Below are positions 1 through 7,087 of a DNA stretch of 10,152 nucleotides, piece by piece. The stretch is from Thoreauomyces humboldtii. Its lineage: Eukaryota > Chytridiomycota > Chytridiomycetes > Spizellomycetales > Powellomycetaceae. The notes beneath the pieces were generated by a model. That model searched no databases. It was not told where the DNA came from and saw nothing but the letters and a program-made list of their open reading frames with translations. Numbering within the stretch: the first letter of the stretch is position 1; the number at the start of each line of letters is the position of its first letter. The DNA lies in assembly GCA_027596035.1 (NCBI GenBank), contig JADGJA010000825.1:1-10152 (forward strand), read 5' to 3'. Position numbers and translations under genes: made by a program.

Positions 1-2
1 CT

Positions 3-669
3 CACGCACAGTACAACTGTACCGGTACAGAGAAGCATGTGGATGTAGGCGTTGAAGATCCATGGACTCGAGTCGTTGGCCTGCAACGCTCAACCACAGA
101 TACAGAGACTGTACGTTTGCGCTGCAGCGTTCCTTCGCCCCAAGGTCGCTGCATGCCATTGCCTCCTGCAAGGAGCCCAAGCTGTCGAAACCATCCGGGT
201 TGATGATGAGCCACCTGCCATCGTCTTGACCGTCTTTCCAAAGGAGAAAAGAAGGGAGGAGGGAGGCGAAATCGCTCGATGAGCTTTTTCTGAGCCCATT
301 CTCTCCGTGGGATTCGTCCGCGTCTCCAGTCCGAATCGCAAGGACGGGGCCGCACCCGAGCGACCCTTGGCACACCGTGTTCCGGTGGGGAGGAGCCACT
401 GGGAAGGAGGTGCTTGGGGGGACGTCTCAACCACGTCTCAACCACGTCTTGACAGGACCATTACGAGACTCCTCCAAGTGCGCCAGGATCGGTCTCACGT
501 TCAATACTTCGGTAGTCGATACAAACACACCTCGGACGATATGCAAGGCTTTTTCTCGACGTGGCTGGCAACTCCGTCTCCGTTCCGACAACTTGCAACG
601 CGCAACCGTTGGGAGGAGCAAGGAAAAAGCACTACAAAGGGGAACACGGTGCAAGGTGCGTGGACGTGA
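3..669 (+). pseudogene. Broken coding-like stretch, unknown product, cut by left edge
   Basis: I do not recognise the family. One frame is open from base 3 to about 203 without a start codon and includes residues HVDVGVEDPWTRVVGLQ. A second frame runs from 52 to 669 and is interrupted only by a TGA at 280-282. It includes VETIRVDDEPPAIVLTVFP before the stop and RSHVQYFGSRYKHTSDDMQG after it. These pieces have balanced, protein-like composition, unlike the arginine/serine-rich shadow frames. The change of frame near 150-200 and the TGA (possibly a mutated CGA) suggest decay or sequence errors. The left end is outside the window. It could belong to the same unit as the 912-1515 candidate, which has the same strand, but no splice path joins them convincingly. 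The longest open frame here (377-1204, another frame) overlaps it and cannot be strictly excluded. Confidence 0.25.
422..449. repeat. Short tandem repeat, 11-bp unit, about 2.5 copies
   Basis: The unit ACGTCTCAACC occurs at 422-432 and 433-443, and a partial copy (ACGTCT) follows at 444-449. It lies inside the broken coding-like stretch. A loosely similar string, CAACCACGTC, recurs near 6210. Confidence 0.7.
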
Positions 670-867
670 CCAGAACGAAAGGACGCAGGTTCGGCGCTGC
701 AACCGTTCGCAACTCGGGAGACCCCTACAGGACCAATACAACTGGAAAGTCGTCATGCCCGTCATATCTACCGTCCAGAAACCCTTGGTTTGCCATTTCG
801 AGACATTGTCGTGGAGGTCTGAGATCAAAACGCATAGAATCTCGATGGTCTGCACGGATGCACTCGC

Positions 868-896
868 GAGGCACATTTATATGTTCATGTGCCCTC
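868..896. repeat. Imperfect inverted repeat
   Basis: GAGGCACAT at 868-876 pairs with ATGTGCCCTC at 887-896, with one bulged C. The loop is a 10-nt AT-rich sequence. It sits just before the candidate start codon at 912. No function can be assigned. Confidence 0.45.
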
Positions 897-911
897 CGCA
901 GATAATCTGCC

Positions 912-1515
912 ATGATCAGGCAGTTTCTACCCTTCGACGCGAACCACGCGACTGGAGTGGACTTGCCACGCGTCAGGGTCGTCGAAACCGCAACCCGGTC
1001 CAAGGCGAAGCACCTGTGCATCGAACGCGGACCTCTCCTCGGATTGGATCGCCTGAAGAACACCAACGAAAATCCTTGCGCAGACAGCTGGACCGGGATC
1101 AGAGCTCATTCTATCGCTTTTCATCCAAACTGGGAAGCTGTCTCTCCTCGCTGTCGCCCTCGTTTGTTTCAGGGAGGTTGGTAGATTTCTTTGCGTCTGT
1201 TTAGTGGCGTGGGGCGGGTGATTGCGCAGGAAGGAGATAGGCGAGAGCGACCCTGAAGTACGTTTCTTCCTACACGAATCGGGACTGGAACATCTTGTGT
1301 GATCGGTCAGGCCCGCAAGTACATCGCCTAATGGCCAAGCCGATGAGAAGGTCTCATCGAAACTGGAGATCGGGACGATGCTCAAACATGTTGCCGACAG
1401 GACTTCAATGGCCGACGACAATCCTCTGGTTTCTGCGGACGACGCTCTGTTCATTCTTTCGACTGGCGACGGCAACGGATGGCGCAAGCTGGAGCGCAAG
1501 GGCAATTGCGGCTGA
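912..1515 (+). CDS. Candidate spliced gene, unknown function
   Basis: I do not recognise the product. Exon 1 starts at ATG 912 and is open to a TAG at 1182. It reads MIRQFLPFDANHATGVDLP and later RLKNTNENPCADSWTGIRAH. A GT at 1181 and an AG ending at 1229 define a 49-nt intron. Removing it skips that TAG and enters, in phase, a frame reading KEIGESDPEVRFFLHESGLE. A TGA at 1300-1302 can be removed by a second possible intron, 1297-1347 (51 nt, GT...AG, with CCTAAT near its 3' end). Exon 3 contains EIGTMLKHVADRTSMADDNP and FILSTGDGNGWRKLERKGN, ending at TGA 1513-1515. The model gives roughly 165 residues, acidic toward the C-terminus. Both introns are short and their donors (GTAGAT, GTGTGA) only fair. 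The next 200 bases continue coding-like in another frame, so the true end is uncertain and a pseudogene is possible. Confidence 0.35.
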
Positions 1516-1724
1516 CTCTCGTCACACCCGTCGACAGTAGCGAGTGACCGACCAACAACCGGCCACTCGCTGAAGTGCTCACGTTTGTAGGTGTTTCTCC
1601 AGCGGTATTTTGCTTGGGGGACATATTCGACGGCATTGTTCTGCGGCAGCTTTGGCAGACCGATGCCGTGGAGGCGGTAGCTCTATCCCCCCGCAGGGCC
1701 CATCCGCGTCGCTTCGGGAGATGA
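1509..1724 (+). pseudogene. Coding-like continuation in a shifted frame
   Basis: Directly after the previous candidate, the frame one base back is protein-like. It reads RLTLVTPVDSSE, then a TGA at 1545-1547, then RPLAEVLTFVGVSPAVFCLG and DIFDGIVLRQLWQTDAVEAV, ending at TGA 1722-1724. The switch occurs around 1509-1513, as if one base had been lost or gained. I read it as the broken 3' part of the same gene. No domain was recognised. The perfect hairpin at 1539-1571 lies across the stop codon. Confidence 0.25.
1539..1571. repeat. Strong inverted repeat (hairpin)
   Basis: AGCGAGTG at 1539-1546 is the exact reverse complement of CACTCGCT at 1564-1571. After one A/C mismatch, CCG (1548-1550) pairs with CGG (1560-1562) around a 9-nt loop, ACCAACAAC. 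That gives an 11-bp stem with one internal mismatch. There is no T-run after it, so there is no support for an intrinsic terminator. Confidence 0.6.
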
Positions 1725-2096
1725 ACACTCGATAGAGACTTCCTCGATCGCCGTCGGCTTCACTCTCTCGTCGTTTCCGTCCCGCTCCTTGGTTTCGATC
1801 CGTGTCAACAGATCCGATCAGACGAGCACCCTTCCGTGACCGTCGAACCCCATCCGCCTCGCGCCAAGGTTCTCCCTTTACTCGCCGATGCTCATGCACG
1901 CAAGATCTCACCTCACCACAAGAGGACGAAAGGTCAGAAACCCCAAGAAGGAAAAACCGTCCAACACTTCCAATCTCTCATCCTCCAGTCGAAAAACTAA
2001 CCTGAAAACTTAACCTGCTCGCTCTGGTACTCGGTTCAACAATACGATTCTCCCTCCACCCTTCCTGGCGCCTCAACACTTCCTTTTCGTCCATTT
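1725..2096. other. No supported gene
   Basis: A pyrimidine-leaning stretch. Short open frames exist (for example 1802-2005), but their composition is proline/arginine/serine-rich and suggests no protein family. I see no RNA gene or repeat. Confidence 0.4.
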
Positions 2097-2330
2097 ATGA
2101 AGATGCCTCCGAAAAAGCTAAGGACACAAAGAACGACATTCAAGAGGGAGGAGGAGGAAGGACCAGAACGCAAGCGTAGACAGGTGTGCGGAGCTGTCGC
2201 AGTGGAACACGTCCTTCTCAGGCAAGAGTGTCTGTTCAAGGCGCCAAATGTTTACTGCGTTTCGGCAAAGCGCAAGGAGCTGTCCCGTGAGGTTCGGCCA
2301 AGATGCTATATAAAACAAGATACCATATAA
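2097..2330 (+). CDS. Short basic ORF, doubtful
   Basis: The ORF is 77 codons from ATG 2097. The N-terminal half is strongly charged (KLRTQRTTFKREEEEGPERK, followed by RRQ) and resembles a nuclear-localisation or disordered segment. The coding strand is purine-rich over 2097-2175. The C-terminal half is less convincing, and the frame runs through the TATA elements at 2307-2333, so the 3' end may be wrong. An exon ending at the GT after CAG near 2182 is an alternative. No family recognised. Confidence 0.22.
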   Translation: MKMPPKKLRTQRTTFKREEEEGPERKRRQVCGAVAVEHVLLRQECLFKAPNVYCVSAKRKELSREVRPRCYIKQDTI

Positions 2331-2333
2331 AAA
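2307..2333 (+). promoter_or_regulatory. Double TATA-box-like promoter element
   Basis: TATATAAAA at 2307-2315 is followed by CATATAAAAA at 2324-2333 in otherwise GC-rich surroundings. With the usual 25-35 bp spacing, transcription would begin around 2335-2365. The first ATG of the downstream coding-like frame is at 2392, which would give a short leader rich in TTC/TCT. Known: TATA boxes direct Pol II start-site choice. Inferred: this is the promoter of the broken gene that follows. Confidence 0.45.
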
Positions 2334-2391
2334 GACAGCAGCAGTGAGTGACCCATCACCTTCTTCGTCTGTTGCTTCCGACTCCATCATT

Positions 2392-3162
2392 ATGATCGAT
2401 CCGGTGACAACCGACGGCGATGGCCTCGCCCAGCCGTGGTCAGACAGTTCTCAACACTCTCAACCGCCGGCCACCTTCCCCGTCGCCCCCGTCCCCACGA
2501 TTGCAACAACACGGGCACGGTCCTCTTCCACCCCCAGCGTGGCAGAACTTGCAATGCAAAGGGGGCAAGCCAATGAAGAAGCTGCCAAGCTCGCGGCAGC
2601 TTTGAGACGTGCATAGAGGAAATGCGGACGCTGGCTGATCGCGTGCGGGCCATGCTTCGCGAGGCCGCACCCACGGGCTCCATGGCTCCCGGAGAAAGCG
2701 ACTATTTGCTCCCAGCCTGCTTCAAAGTTGCCAACTATTTCGACCAACAGCTTTCCGGGGTGCACCGCCGATCCAACACTGTTTGATACCCTCTACCCTA
2801 CATACTTACTACCGCTTCATAGGGGTTCTCCGACTCGGATGATGTGGAAAACTGGTGTGAAGAGAATCCCCTCTTTGTTCTGGGGGGAAGCTCGCCCGTT
2901 TCAAGAAAGACCACGCGGATGCGGTTGCATCAGCAGCGGTGACGTACGTTGCAATCCCATACCAGCGATACTGAGGATCTTCTGGCAACTCATCTCTTCC
3001 TCAGGATGGTACTTACCAGTTTGGAGGGGACCGGATTTAACACTGGAGACGTCCTGCCGTAGCCAAGAACTACTGGGCGCTGAAAAAAGCAAGATTCAAC
3101 ATTCCTCCGGCTCCTCAAGGCTTCCAATGGACGAAGGGATACAAGGCGGAAAAGGAGATTCA
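2392..3162 (+). pseudogene. Broken gene, 5' part: disordered plus coiled-coil, unknown family
   Basis: From ATG 2392, about 74 codons are open to TAG 2614-2616: an acidic/proline/serine-rich start, then an alanine/glutamate-rich helix (ELAMQRGQANEEAAKLAAAL). The helix continues after a one-base shift as EEMRTLADRVRAMLREAAP, so a base appears to be lost near 2610. That frame proceeds through SDYLLPACFKVANYFDQQLS, the possible intron 2760-2822, then GFSDSDDVENWCEENPLFVL, and meets TGA at 2940-2942. It continues as TEDLLATHLFLRMVLTSLEG. A further shift near 3056-3060 leads to VAKNYWALKKARFNIPPAPQ and a stop at 3163. Hydrophobic, aromatic and charged residues are well mixed. I do not recognise the family. 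It may be the N-terminal region of the nuclease-like remnant downstream (same strand), or an unrelated gene. Confidence 0.4.
2760..2822 (+). other. Candidate 63-nt intron
   Basis: GT at 2760-2761 and AG at 2821-2822 bound a pyrimidine-rich segment ending CGCTTCATAG, with TACTTAC upstream as a possible branch site. It lies exactly between codons (phase 0). The coding-like frame has two stops in this interval (2784 and 2820), and both vanish when it is removed. The donor GTGCAC is weak. Confidence 0.35.
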
Positions 3163-3590
3163 GTGAGTGCCTGCCGTCACTGATCCGCAAGCCCAGGTCT
3201 GTTCATCTGGCATCGGGCCGATTGGAGCGCCTTCACGTCCATCATTGATGGAATTGCCTCGGCAGTGCTGTGGCCACGTTTTTGGAGGTGGGAAAATAAA
3301 GCTGGATGAGCGTGAAGCGAAGCTCATGAACAGGTTCGGGGCCCCCGTTTCCGCCCCTGGAAACACCGCCAACCATCTCCTGCAATGTCTTCCTCACCAA
3401 CCTCCTCTCCACCCTCGCCCTCGTCGCCGTCCTCCTCGGCCTATTTTTCTACCCGTTCCCAGCTCGCCTCTCCCGCCTCCGATTCCTTGGTCCTCCGCTC
3501 CTCCTCCCTCGTCGCTCGGTCAACCGACACTCTTGCTGCCGACAGGGCACCCGCTGGTTATGGCTTTCTTCCAGACCAAGGCGAGCTCAT
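3163..3590 (+). pseudogene. Broken coding-like middle part with three frames open
   Basis: A donor-like GTGAGTG starts at 3163, but no acceptor restores a good frame. From 3199, one frame reads WHRADWSAFTSIIDGIASAV and WPRFWRWENK up to a TGA at 3319. The next frame then reads KLDEREAKLMNRFGAPVSAP. From about 3340 to 3620 all three frames are open because the strand is C/T-rich. One gives a serine/proline tract from ATG 3385. Another gives a membrane-like segment (LLSTLALVAVLLGLFFYPF). Since T-rich second codon positions produce hydrophobic residues by composition alone, I do not call a membrane protein. Confidence 0.3.
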
Positions 3591-4800
3591 CTACACTGCG
3601 GACCTCTCTGCCTCCATGATACAGTCGGCATCGAAGAAGGTCGATGGAAGTGGGAAGCTTTTCGGTTCTTTCATTGACGATCCATTGTCCGCTTCGGATC
3701 GACATCGCGGTTCCGACGTCCCGTGAGGGTCTGATCCCGTTTCTCTTCTCCTTCAACATGTGTTTCAATTTGGACAACAGCCGGCCATCCCGGTTAACGC
3801 CTTCGACAATTCCGCGCCAGTCCTCCTCCTGTTGAGCACTTCCAAGATGATTTCGGCACATACATACGGAAAAGTGGCAGGCGGAGGTTGTTCCATGAGA
3901 CCCTGCAAAACAACTGGGGGAGTGAGCCCGGAGGGCATGGGATTTTCGCAATCGGTCGGCGTCCATGCCGAATACGTCAAGCAATGGCTTCGACAACTAC
4001 GGTACATTCTGATGACGATAGATTGAAGGACGGCAGACGCAACGAAGGACCTGCTGGACATGTAGTCGGAACTCGAAACAGGCGAAGGTAACGCTCCAGA
4101 TGCCGTCCGCCTCTTCAAAGCTCTGGCAGGGGCACCAACCATAACGGGGGCCCGGCGTGTGACATATACTCTCCCGGGATCTTACGGCTCATCATCAAGT
4201 ATCCACTGGCGAGAGCTCTCTTCTGACTGAGGTCCACATTGATACTTTCTGGCTTCCCAACCTACTCGCATTTGTGAACAAGACCCCCTGTAAACGCTCC
4301 GACAAGCAATGCATCGTCCATCGAGGGAGGATGCTGCATCTCTGCTGAAGTGGATGCGAAGGAGCGTCTGAAGGCGTATTCTTTGAAGCAGAAATCAGAG
4401 GCTAAACTCATTGAAGCCATGAAGAACAAGTTCAATCGAGGGAAGCAGAGAGCCTTACTATCGTGCTAGGAGACTGGAGCGACGGGGGACATACTGCAAA
4501 GTTTCAGACATCATCAAAAACATCTGGTTGGCGCAAGACTTTTACGGCAGCAAAGATCCCCTGGTGAGTATCCAAAGGCAACGACGGAGAAGGTGATGGA
4601 CGGTCACGGTGAGGGTGACGGCGATGGCGTCGGTGACGGACGGATTCCTGAAACGTATCCTCAAGAGGCTCTACTTTGCTATCGAAAACCGACTGGAACC
4701 CGCAGCTGGGACGGATATATATACACGAACAGACCCTCTCCAGTCCACGTCGAGGTGTGGATCATGGACGCGGCGGCCATGACCTACACGCAGACATGGC
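3591..4800 (+). pseudogene. Candidate degenerate Fanzor/TnpB-like RuvC nuclease
   Basis: Several motifs in family order are spread over three frames. YTADLSASMI (3592-3621) recalls the TDG-SAS motif ahead of the RuvC core. KERLKAYSLKQKSEAKLIEA (4359-4418) resembles the helix before the RuvC-II strand. SLTIVLGDWSDGGHTAKFQT and KTSGWRKTF (4451-4543) resemble the GDWS...GWRK block. CENRLEP-like remnants (IENRLEP, 4681-4701) recall the zinc-ribbon Cys pair. RCG (4753-4761), overlapping VWIMDAAAM (4755-4781), recalls the terminal RCG..WNRDAAA motif. In intact relatives this is an RNA-guided DNA nuclease encoded by a transposon. Stops and shifts occur throughout: TGA 3724 and 4024, TAG 4063, TGA 4228, a shift near 4436, TGA 4565. 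I see no convincing RuvC-I DPG motif and no RuvC-III DE-TS motif. The product must be inactive if the sequence is correct. The family call is from memory of motif patterns. Confidence 0.42.
4592..4643. repeat. Low-complexity GGTGA(C/T)GG-type repeat
   Basis: Degenerate 6- to 9-base units built on GGTGA, CGATGG and GGACGG. In one frame they give an alternating Gly/Asp/Glu/His peptide. The repeat lies between the GDWS-like and zinc-ribbon-like remnants, where the RuvC-III motif would be expected, and may have expanded after decay. Confidence 0.45.
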
Positions 4801-5190
4801 AACTGCCTGACAGGTCCGACAAGGTCGCAAGATCTCCTCGAGTCACCACCACCGCTGGCCAGCACCGAACCCCTCCCGATGGTCCTTCCGCTGCGCAGGG
4901 CGCCATATTCGAACTGTACGCCACGTCAAGGATCCGTAAGTGGAGGGACACGTGGCCCACCGACACGGGAATCAAGCATGACAGGGGTGAGGCCTCCAGG
5001 CAATCTATCCGCCAGCGTGATCGTCGGCGTTTCATACCACGAGCGCCCTCGTGTGACGCCTGTAGGAAGTGGTCGACGACGCCTTGCTGACCTTTGATTG
5101 TTCCGCAGCTAATACTTCTCGGTAGCCTCCCATACTACGCTCGCGGCCGGACCGGCCCCCTTGCCTCTTCTCTTGCATTTTGTCGTCCCC
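4801..5190 (+). other. Region after the nuclease-like remnant, no clear gene
   Basis: One frame is open to 5090 in continuity with the WIMDAAAM segment. It becomes arginine/proline-rich (for example KVARSPRVTTTAGQ), like a non-conserved tail or non-coding sequence. Overlapping ORFs in other frames are no better. I found no inverted terminal repeats that would mark an element boundary. Confidence 0.3.
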
Positions 5191-5526
5191 ATGGACGTTG
5201 ACGAGGAACGGAAGGCCTTCGAAGAACGACGAGTAACGGAAGGCTTTTTGCCTGGAGAGTACATCTTTGGAACTTTGCACAAGAAGAAGAAGGCCTACTC
5301 CGTCGGTACCGAGGAAAACAGGAACTGCAAGGTCCTCGTAAAAAGGACGTGGGTCCTTGGAATGACGGTGCAAGAAGGCTCCGGAAGCAACATGCAAGCG
5401 TGGAAAAACCTTTCAGGGAAACTTCCTGTACTTCATGTCGCTTCTGTCATGATTACTTTCCTTCGGGATGTTGCTGTCCATCATCCTCGGACGCCAGACC
5501 CCGTCTCCCCCACCAGCCAGTGCTAG
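5191..5526 (+). CDS. Short charged ORF, unknown function
   Basis: The ORF is 111 codons from ATG 5191, which sits in a good start context (CCCCATGG), to TAG 5524-5526. The N-terminus is highly charged (MDVDEERKAFEERRVTEGFL), followed by GEYIFGTLHKKKKAYSVG and then NCKVLVKRTWVLGMTVQEG, which could be beta-rich. The last 25 residues are less protein-like, so it may be an exon or truncated. CGGAAGGC is repeated within it at 5209-5216 and 5237-5244. No family recognised. It lies just downstream of the broken nuclease-like region on the same strand. It could be a relic of the same element or an independent gene. Confidence 0.33.
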   Translation: MDVDEERKAFEERRVTEGFLPGEYIFGTLHKKKKAYSVGTEENRNCKVLVKRTWVLGMTVQEGSGSNMQAWKNLSGKLPVLHVASVMITFLRDVAVHHPRTPDPVSPTSQC

Positions 5527-5655
5527 GATGGTGCGTCCGTCGGTCCGATTGTTCCTCTTCTCTCCCTCTCTCTTTTTCAATGAGAGACGATAGAACGTAG
5601 GAAAGGAAACGAGAAACCGACGGCCCGGGAAGTGCCATTGGCAACTTTCGTGCTT

Positions 5656-6044
5656 GATCGCATGATCCCCTCTGAACGATTCCGATGAGCGACTCCAAGG
5701 ATCTGGGGAGTCCGAGTGTCGAGAGAGCGCCAAACGTCTTGACCGGACCCTTCTCGATCGCTGTGTCGCAAGCTGTGTGATCACATGGAAGTAGCCGCGA
5801 TGCTCTCGAAATCCAACTATCGGAAAAAGGGAAACGAGCTCGAGATGATCGCATGATCCCCTCTGAACGATTCCGATGAACACGTTCTGAGAAACTGGGG
5901 AGGTCGAGTGTCGAGAGAGTGCCAGACGTCTTGAAGGGACCCCTCTCGATCCCTCAGTCGCGAGCTGTGCGTTCGCACAAAAGTAGCCGCGGTGGAGCTC
6001 TTTGACTTGGACAATCGAGGAAAGAGGTGAGCAAGCTCGAGATG
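5656..6044. repeat. Two-copy diverged tandem repeat, period 191 bp
   Basis: Copy 1 spans 5656-5846 and copy 2 spans 5847-6044. Both begin with the same 32 bases, identical from GATCGCATGATCCCC through CGATTCCGATGA. They share inner blocks such as CGAGTGTCGAGAGAG, ACGTCTTGA, CTCTCGATC and AGTAGCCGCG, and end in GCTCGAGATGA. The spacer parts between the blocks have diverged. The period is not a multiple of three, and reverse-strand ORFs through it change register between copies, so I read it as non-coding. No third copy is seen on either side. Confidence 0.85.
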
Positions 6045-6164
6045 ACCATTGTTGAAGGGGACTGGCATCTTTTGCGGAGAAGGAAGTAGAAGAAGGGAAA
6101 CGACGAGGTGGTAGGGAAGCATAGTTCAACGAAGATTCGGCTCGTGGACGAATCTGTCACATTC

Positions 6165-6407
6165 TCACCATTTCCAAGCTCGACGATGAGGCTGAACGCC
6201 TTTCGGGTCGTGGGTCAACCACGTCCTTCGCCGACTCCAACCTTTTGGAGCAAGACAGTCGATACCCAATACTATCCACACTCCGTTCGTCAGCGCGTCC
6301 TCCAACGTCACCATTAGCGACTGCGCTAACTCTTTCGACTGATCGAGGAGTGAGAGATGCGAGTTTTTTGCGCAGAAGCCAAAGCAGGTGCCTTCGTAGA
6401 AGAACAC
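6165..6407 (-). CDS. Possible exon, reverse strand, unknown function
   Basis: On the reverse strand, an open frame of 80 codons contains CAKNSHLSLLDQSKELAQSL and TLEDALTNGVWIVLGIDCLA, with good amphipathic and hydrophobic balance. It ends just at an AAATG/GTGAGA donor-like site near 6170. Upstream on the same strand is TTTTTTCAG (6532-6540), a good acceptor-like site. These hints suggest a reverse-strand exon set. The start is a GTG and no ATG fits. The forward strand over 6357-6540 is also protein-like, so the strand is unresolved. No family recognised. Confidence 0.25.
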   Translation of the reverse strand: MFFYEGTCFGFCAKNSHLSLLDQSKELAQSLMVTLEDALTNGVWIVLGIDCLAPKGWSRRRTWLTHDPKGVQPHRRAWKW

Positions 6408-6644
6408 GCATTGAAGAATGCGAGTACTCCGGGAACCAAGGATATGCTTGGTCTCGCCCGACGAAGATCGGCGACCCCTCTCATACCTAAGTTCGTCATC
6501 GACGAGGTTCTGTCCAATTCAATCAGGGCACTGAAAAAAGATTCATCAGGAACTGCATGCCCTTGTTGGAGGACGTGTCCTCGCTCCGCCGCCCCGGCCT
6601 CCCACTCTGTTTTTATTTATTCCTTTATTTCTGATGTTCATTGA
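6357..6644 (+). CDS. Possible short ORF, forward strand, competing with reverse-strand exon
   Basis: From ATG 6357 the frame reads MRVFCAEAKAGAFVEEHALK and later LIPKFVIDEVLSNSIRALKK, then an A6 run at 6534-6539. Beyond the run this frame becomes poor, while the adjacent frame reads RFIRNCMPLLEDVSSLRR. A one-base length error or mutation in the A-run would join them. AT-rich sequence at 6605-6655 could be a 3' untranslated region. It overlaps the reverse-strand candidate at 6357-6407. At most one is likely real. Confidence 0.22.
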   Translation: MRVFCAEAKAGAFVEEHALKNASTPGTKDMLGLARRRSATPLIPKFVIDEVLSNSIRALKKDSSGTACPCWRTCPRSAAPASHSVFIYSFISDVH

Positions 6645-6984
6645 TTCTACATACATGGTGCTGACGCATGACTTGACCCGCATTTCTCTTCGATTTTTGG
6701 CAAGCGTGAACCATCAGGAAATCATCATACAGCTAGCTAGGGACGAAAGTAATGGTCGACGCTCGCGCCTCCATCGCAATCAGGGAGCATCTGACGTCCC
6801 GATGGATCAAGATTCTGGCATCCTGCTCCCGAAGATACCGAGGCGAATGGTCGAGCGGGCCGCACCGGCGAATGTAGTGCAGTGCGATCATAATTCCGGA
6901 GCAACCTACAGAGCCGTTTGTTTGTACAACCCAGGCCAATCCCGGCGGGAACCATGCCTAGCGTTCGCCCAGCCCACCTTCTGA
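6634..6984 (+). CDS. Doubtful ORF of 116 codons
   Basis: Open from ATG 6634 to TGA 6982-6984. The first third reads as a plausible protein (HDLTRISLRFLASVNHQEII). The rest is arginine/serine/proline-rich. No family, signal or repeat recognised. It ends about 60 bases before the Pol III terminator of the convergent tRNA gene. Confidence 0.18.
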   Translation: MFIDSTYMVLTHDLTRISLRFLASVNHQEIIIQLARDESNGRRSRLHRNQGASDVPMDQDSGILLPKIPRRMVERAAPANVVQCDHNSGATYRAVCLYNPGQSRREPCLAFAQPTF

Positions 6985-7041
6985 CCAGCACAGGGACACG
7001 GACACACATCTCGCGATGCCATGCAAGGGAGGGAACGTGAC

Positions 7042-7046
7042 AAAAA
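7042..7046 (-). terminator. Pol III T5 terminator of tRNA-Leu
   Basis: AAAAA on the forward strand is TTTTT on the transcribed strand, 41 nt after the last tRNA base at 7088. It is the first T-run of four or more downstream, so the precursor would carry a trailer of about 41-46 nt. Confidence 0.65.
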
Positions 7047-7087
7047 GGATGTTACCCACGAAAGGGAGAAGAGTTCATCGATTGCGG

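Noticed and set aside
377..1204. Longest open frame in the window, 275 codons, forward strand
   Set aside because: Its composition is rich in Arg, Ser, Gln and Cys with no motif, and better peptides lie in the other two frames over 307-669 and 912-1184. It is not strictly excluded.
927..1505. Reverse-strand open frame of 192 codons
   Set aside because: Ser/Arg/Pro-rich and antisense to the more protein-like forward candidate. Likely a shadow of a stop-poor composition.
2600..2620. Programmed ribosomal frameshift joining the two helix halves
   Set aside because: No slippery heptamer is present at the switch. Mutation or sequence error is simpler given the many other breaks.
3163..3196. 34-nt intron starting at the strong GTGAGTG donor
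   Set aside because: Too short, and joining the flanks does not enter the protein-like downstream frame.
3340..3480. Cytochrome P450-type N-terminal membrane anchor
   Set aside because: Only a hydrophobic run in a C/T-rich tract, followed by a weak proline motif. No heme-binding or other P450 motif follows.
1..5100. TGA read as a sense codon (alternative genetic code), since many interrupting stops are TGA
   Set aside because: TAG and TAA stops and single-base frame shifts interrupt the same segments, so recoding would not restore the genes.
5413..6129. Reverse-strand open frame of 238 codons with internal peptide repeats
   Set aside because: The peptide repeats simply reflect the 191-bp DNA repeat, whose copies shift register. 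Composition is Arg/Ser-rich with no family.
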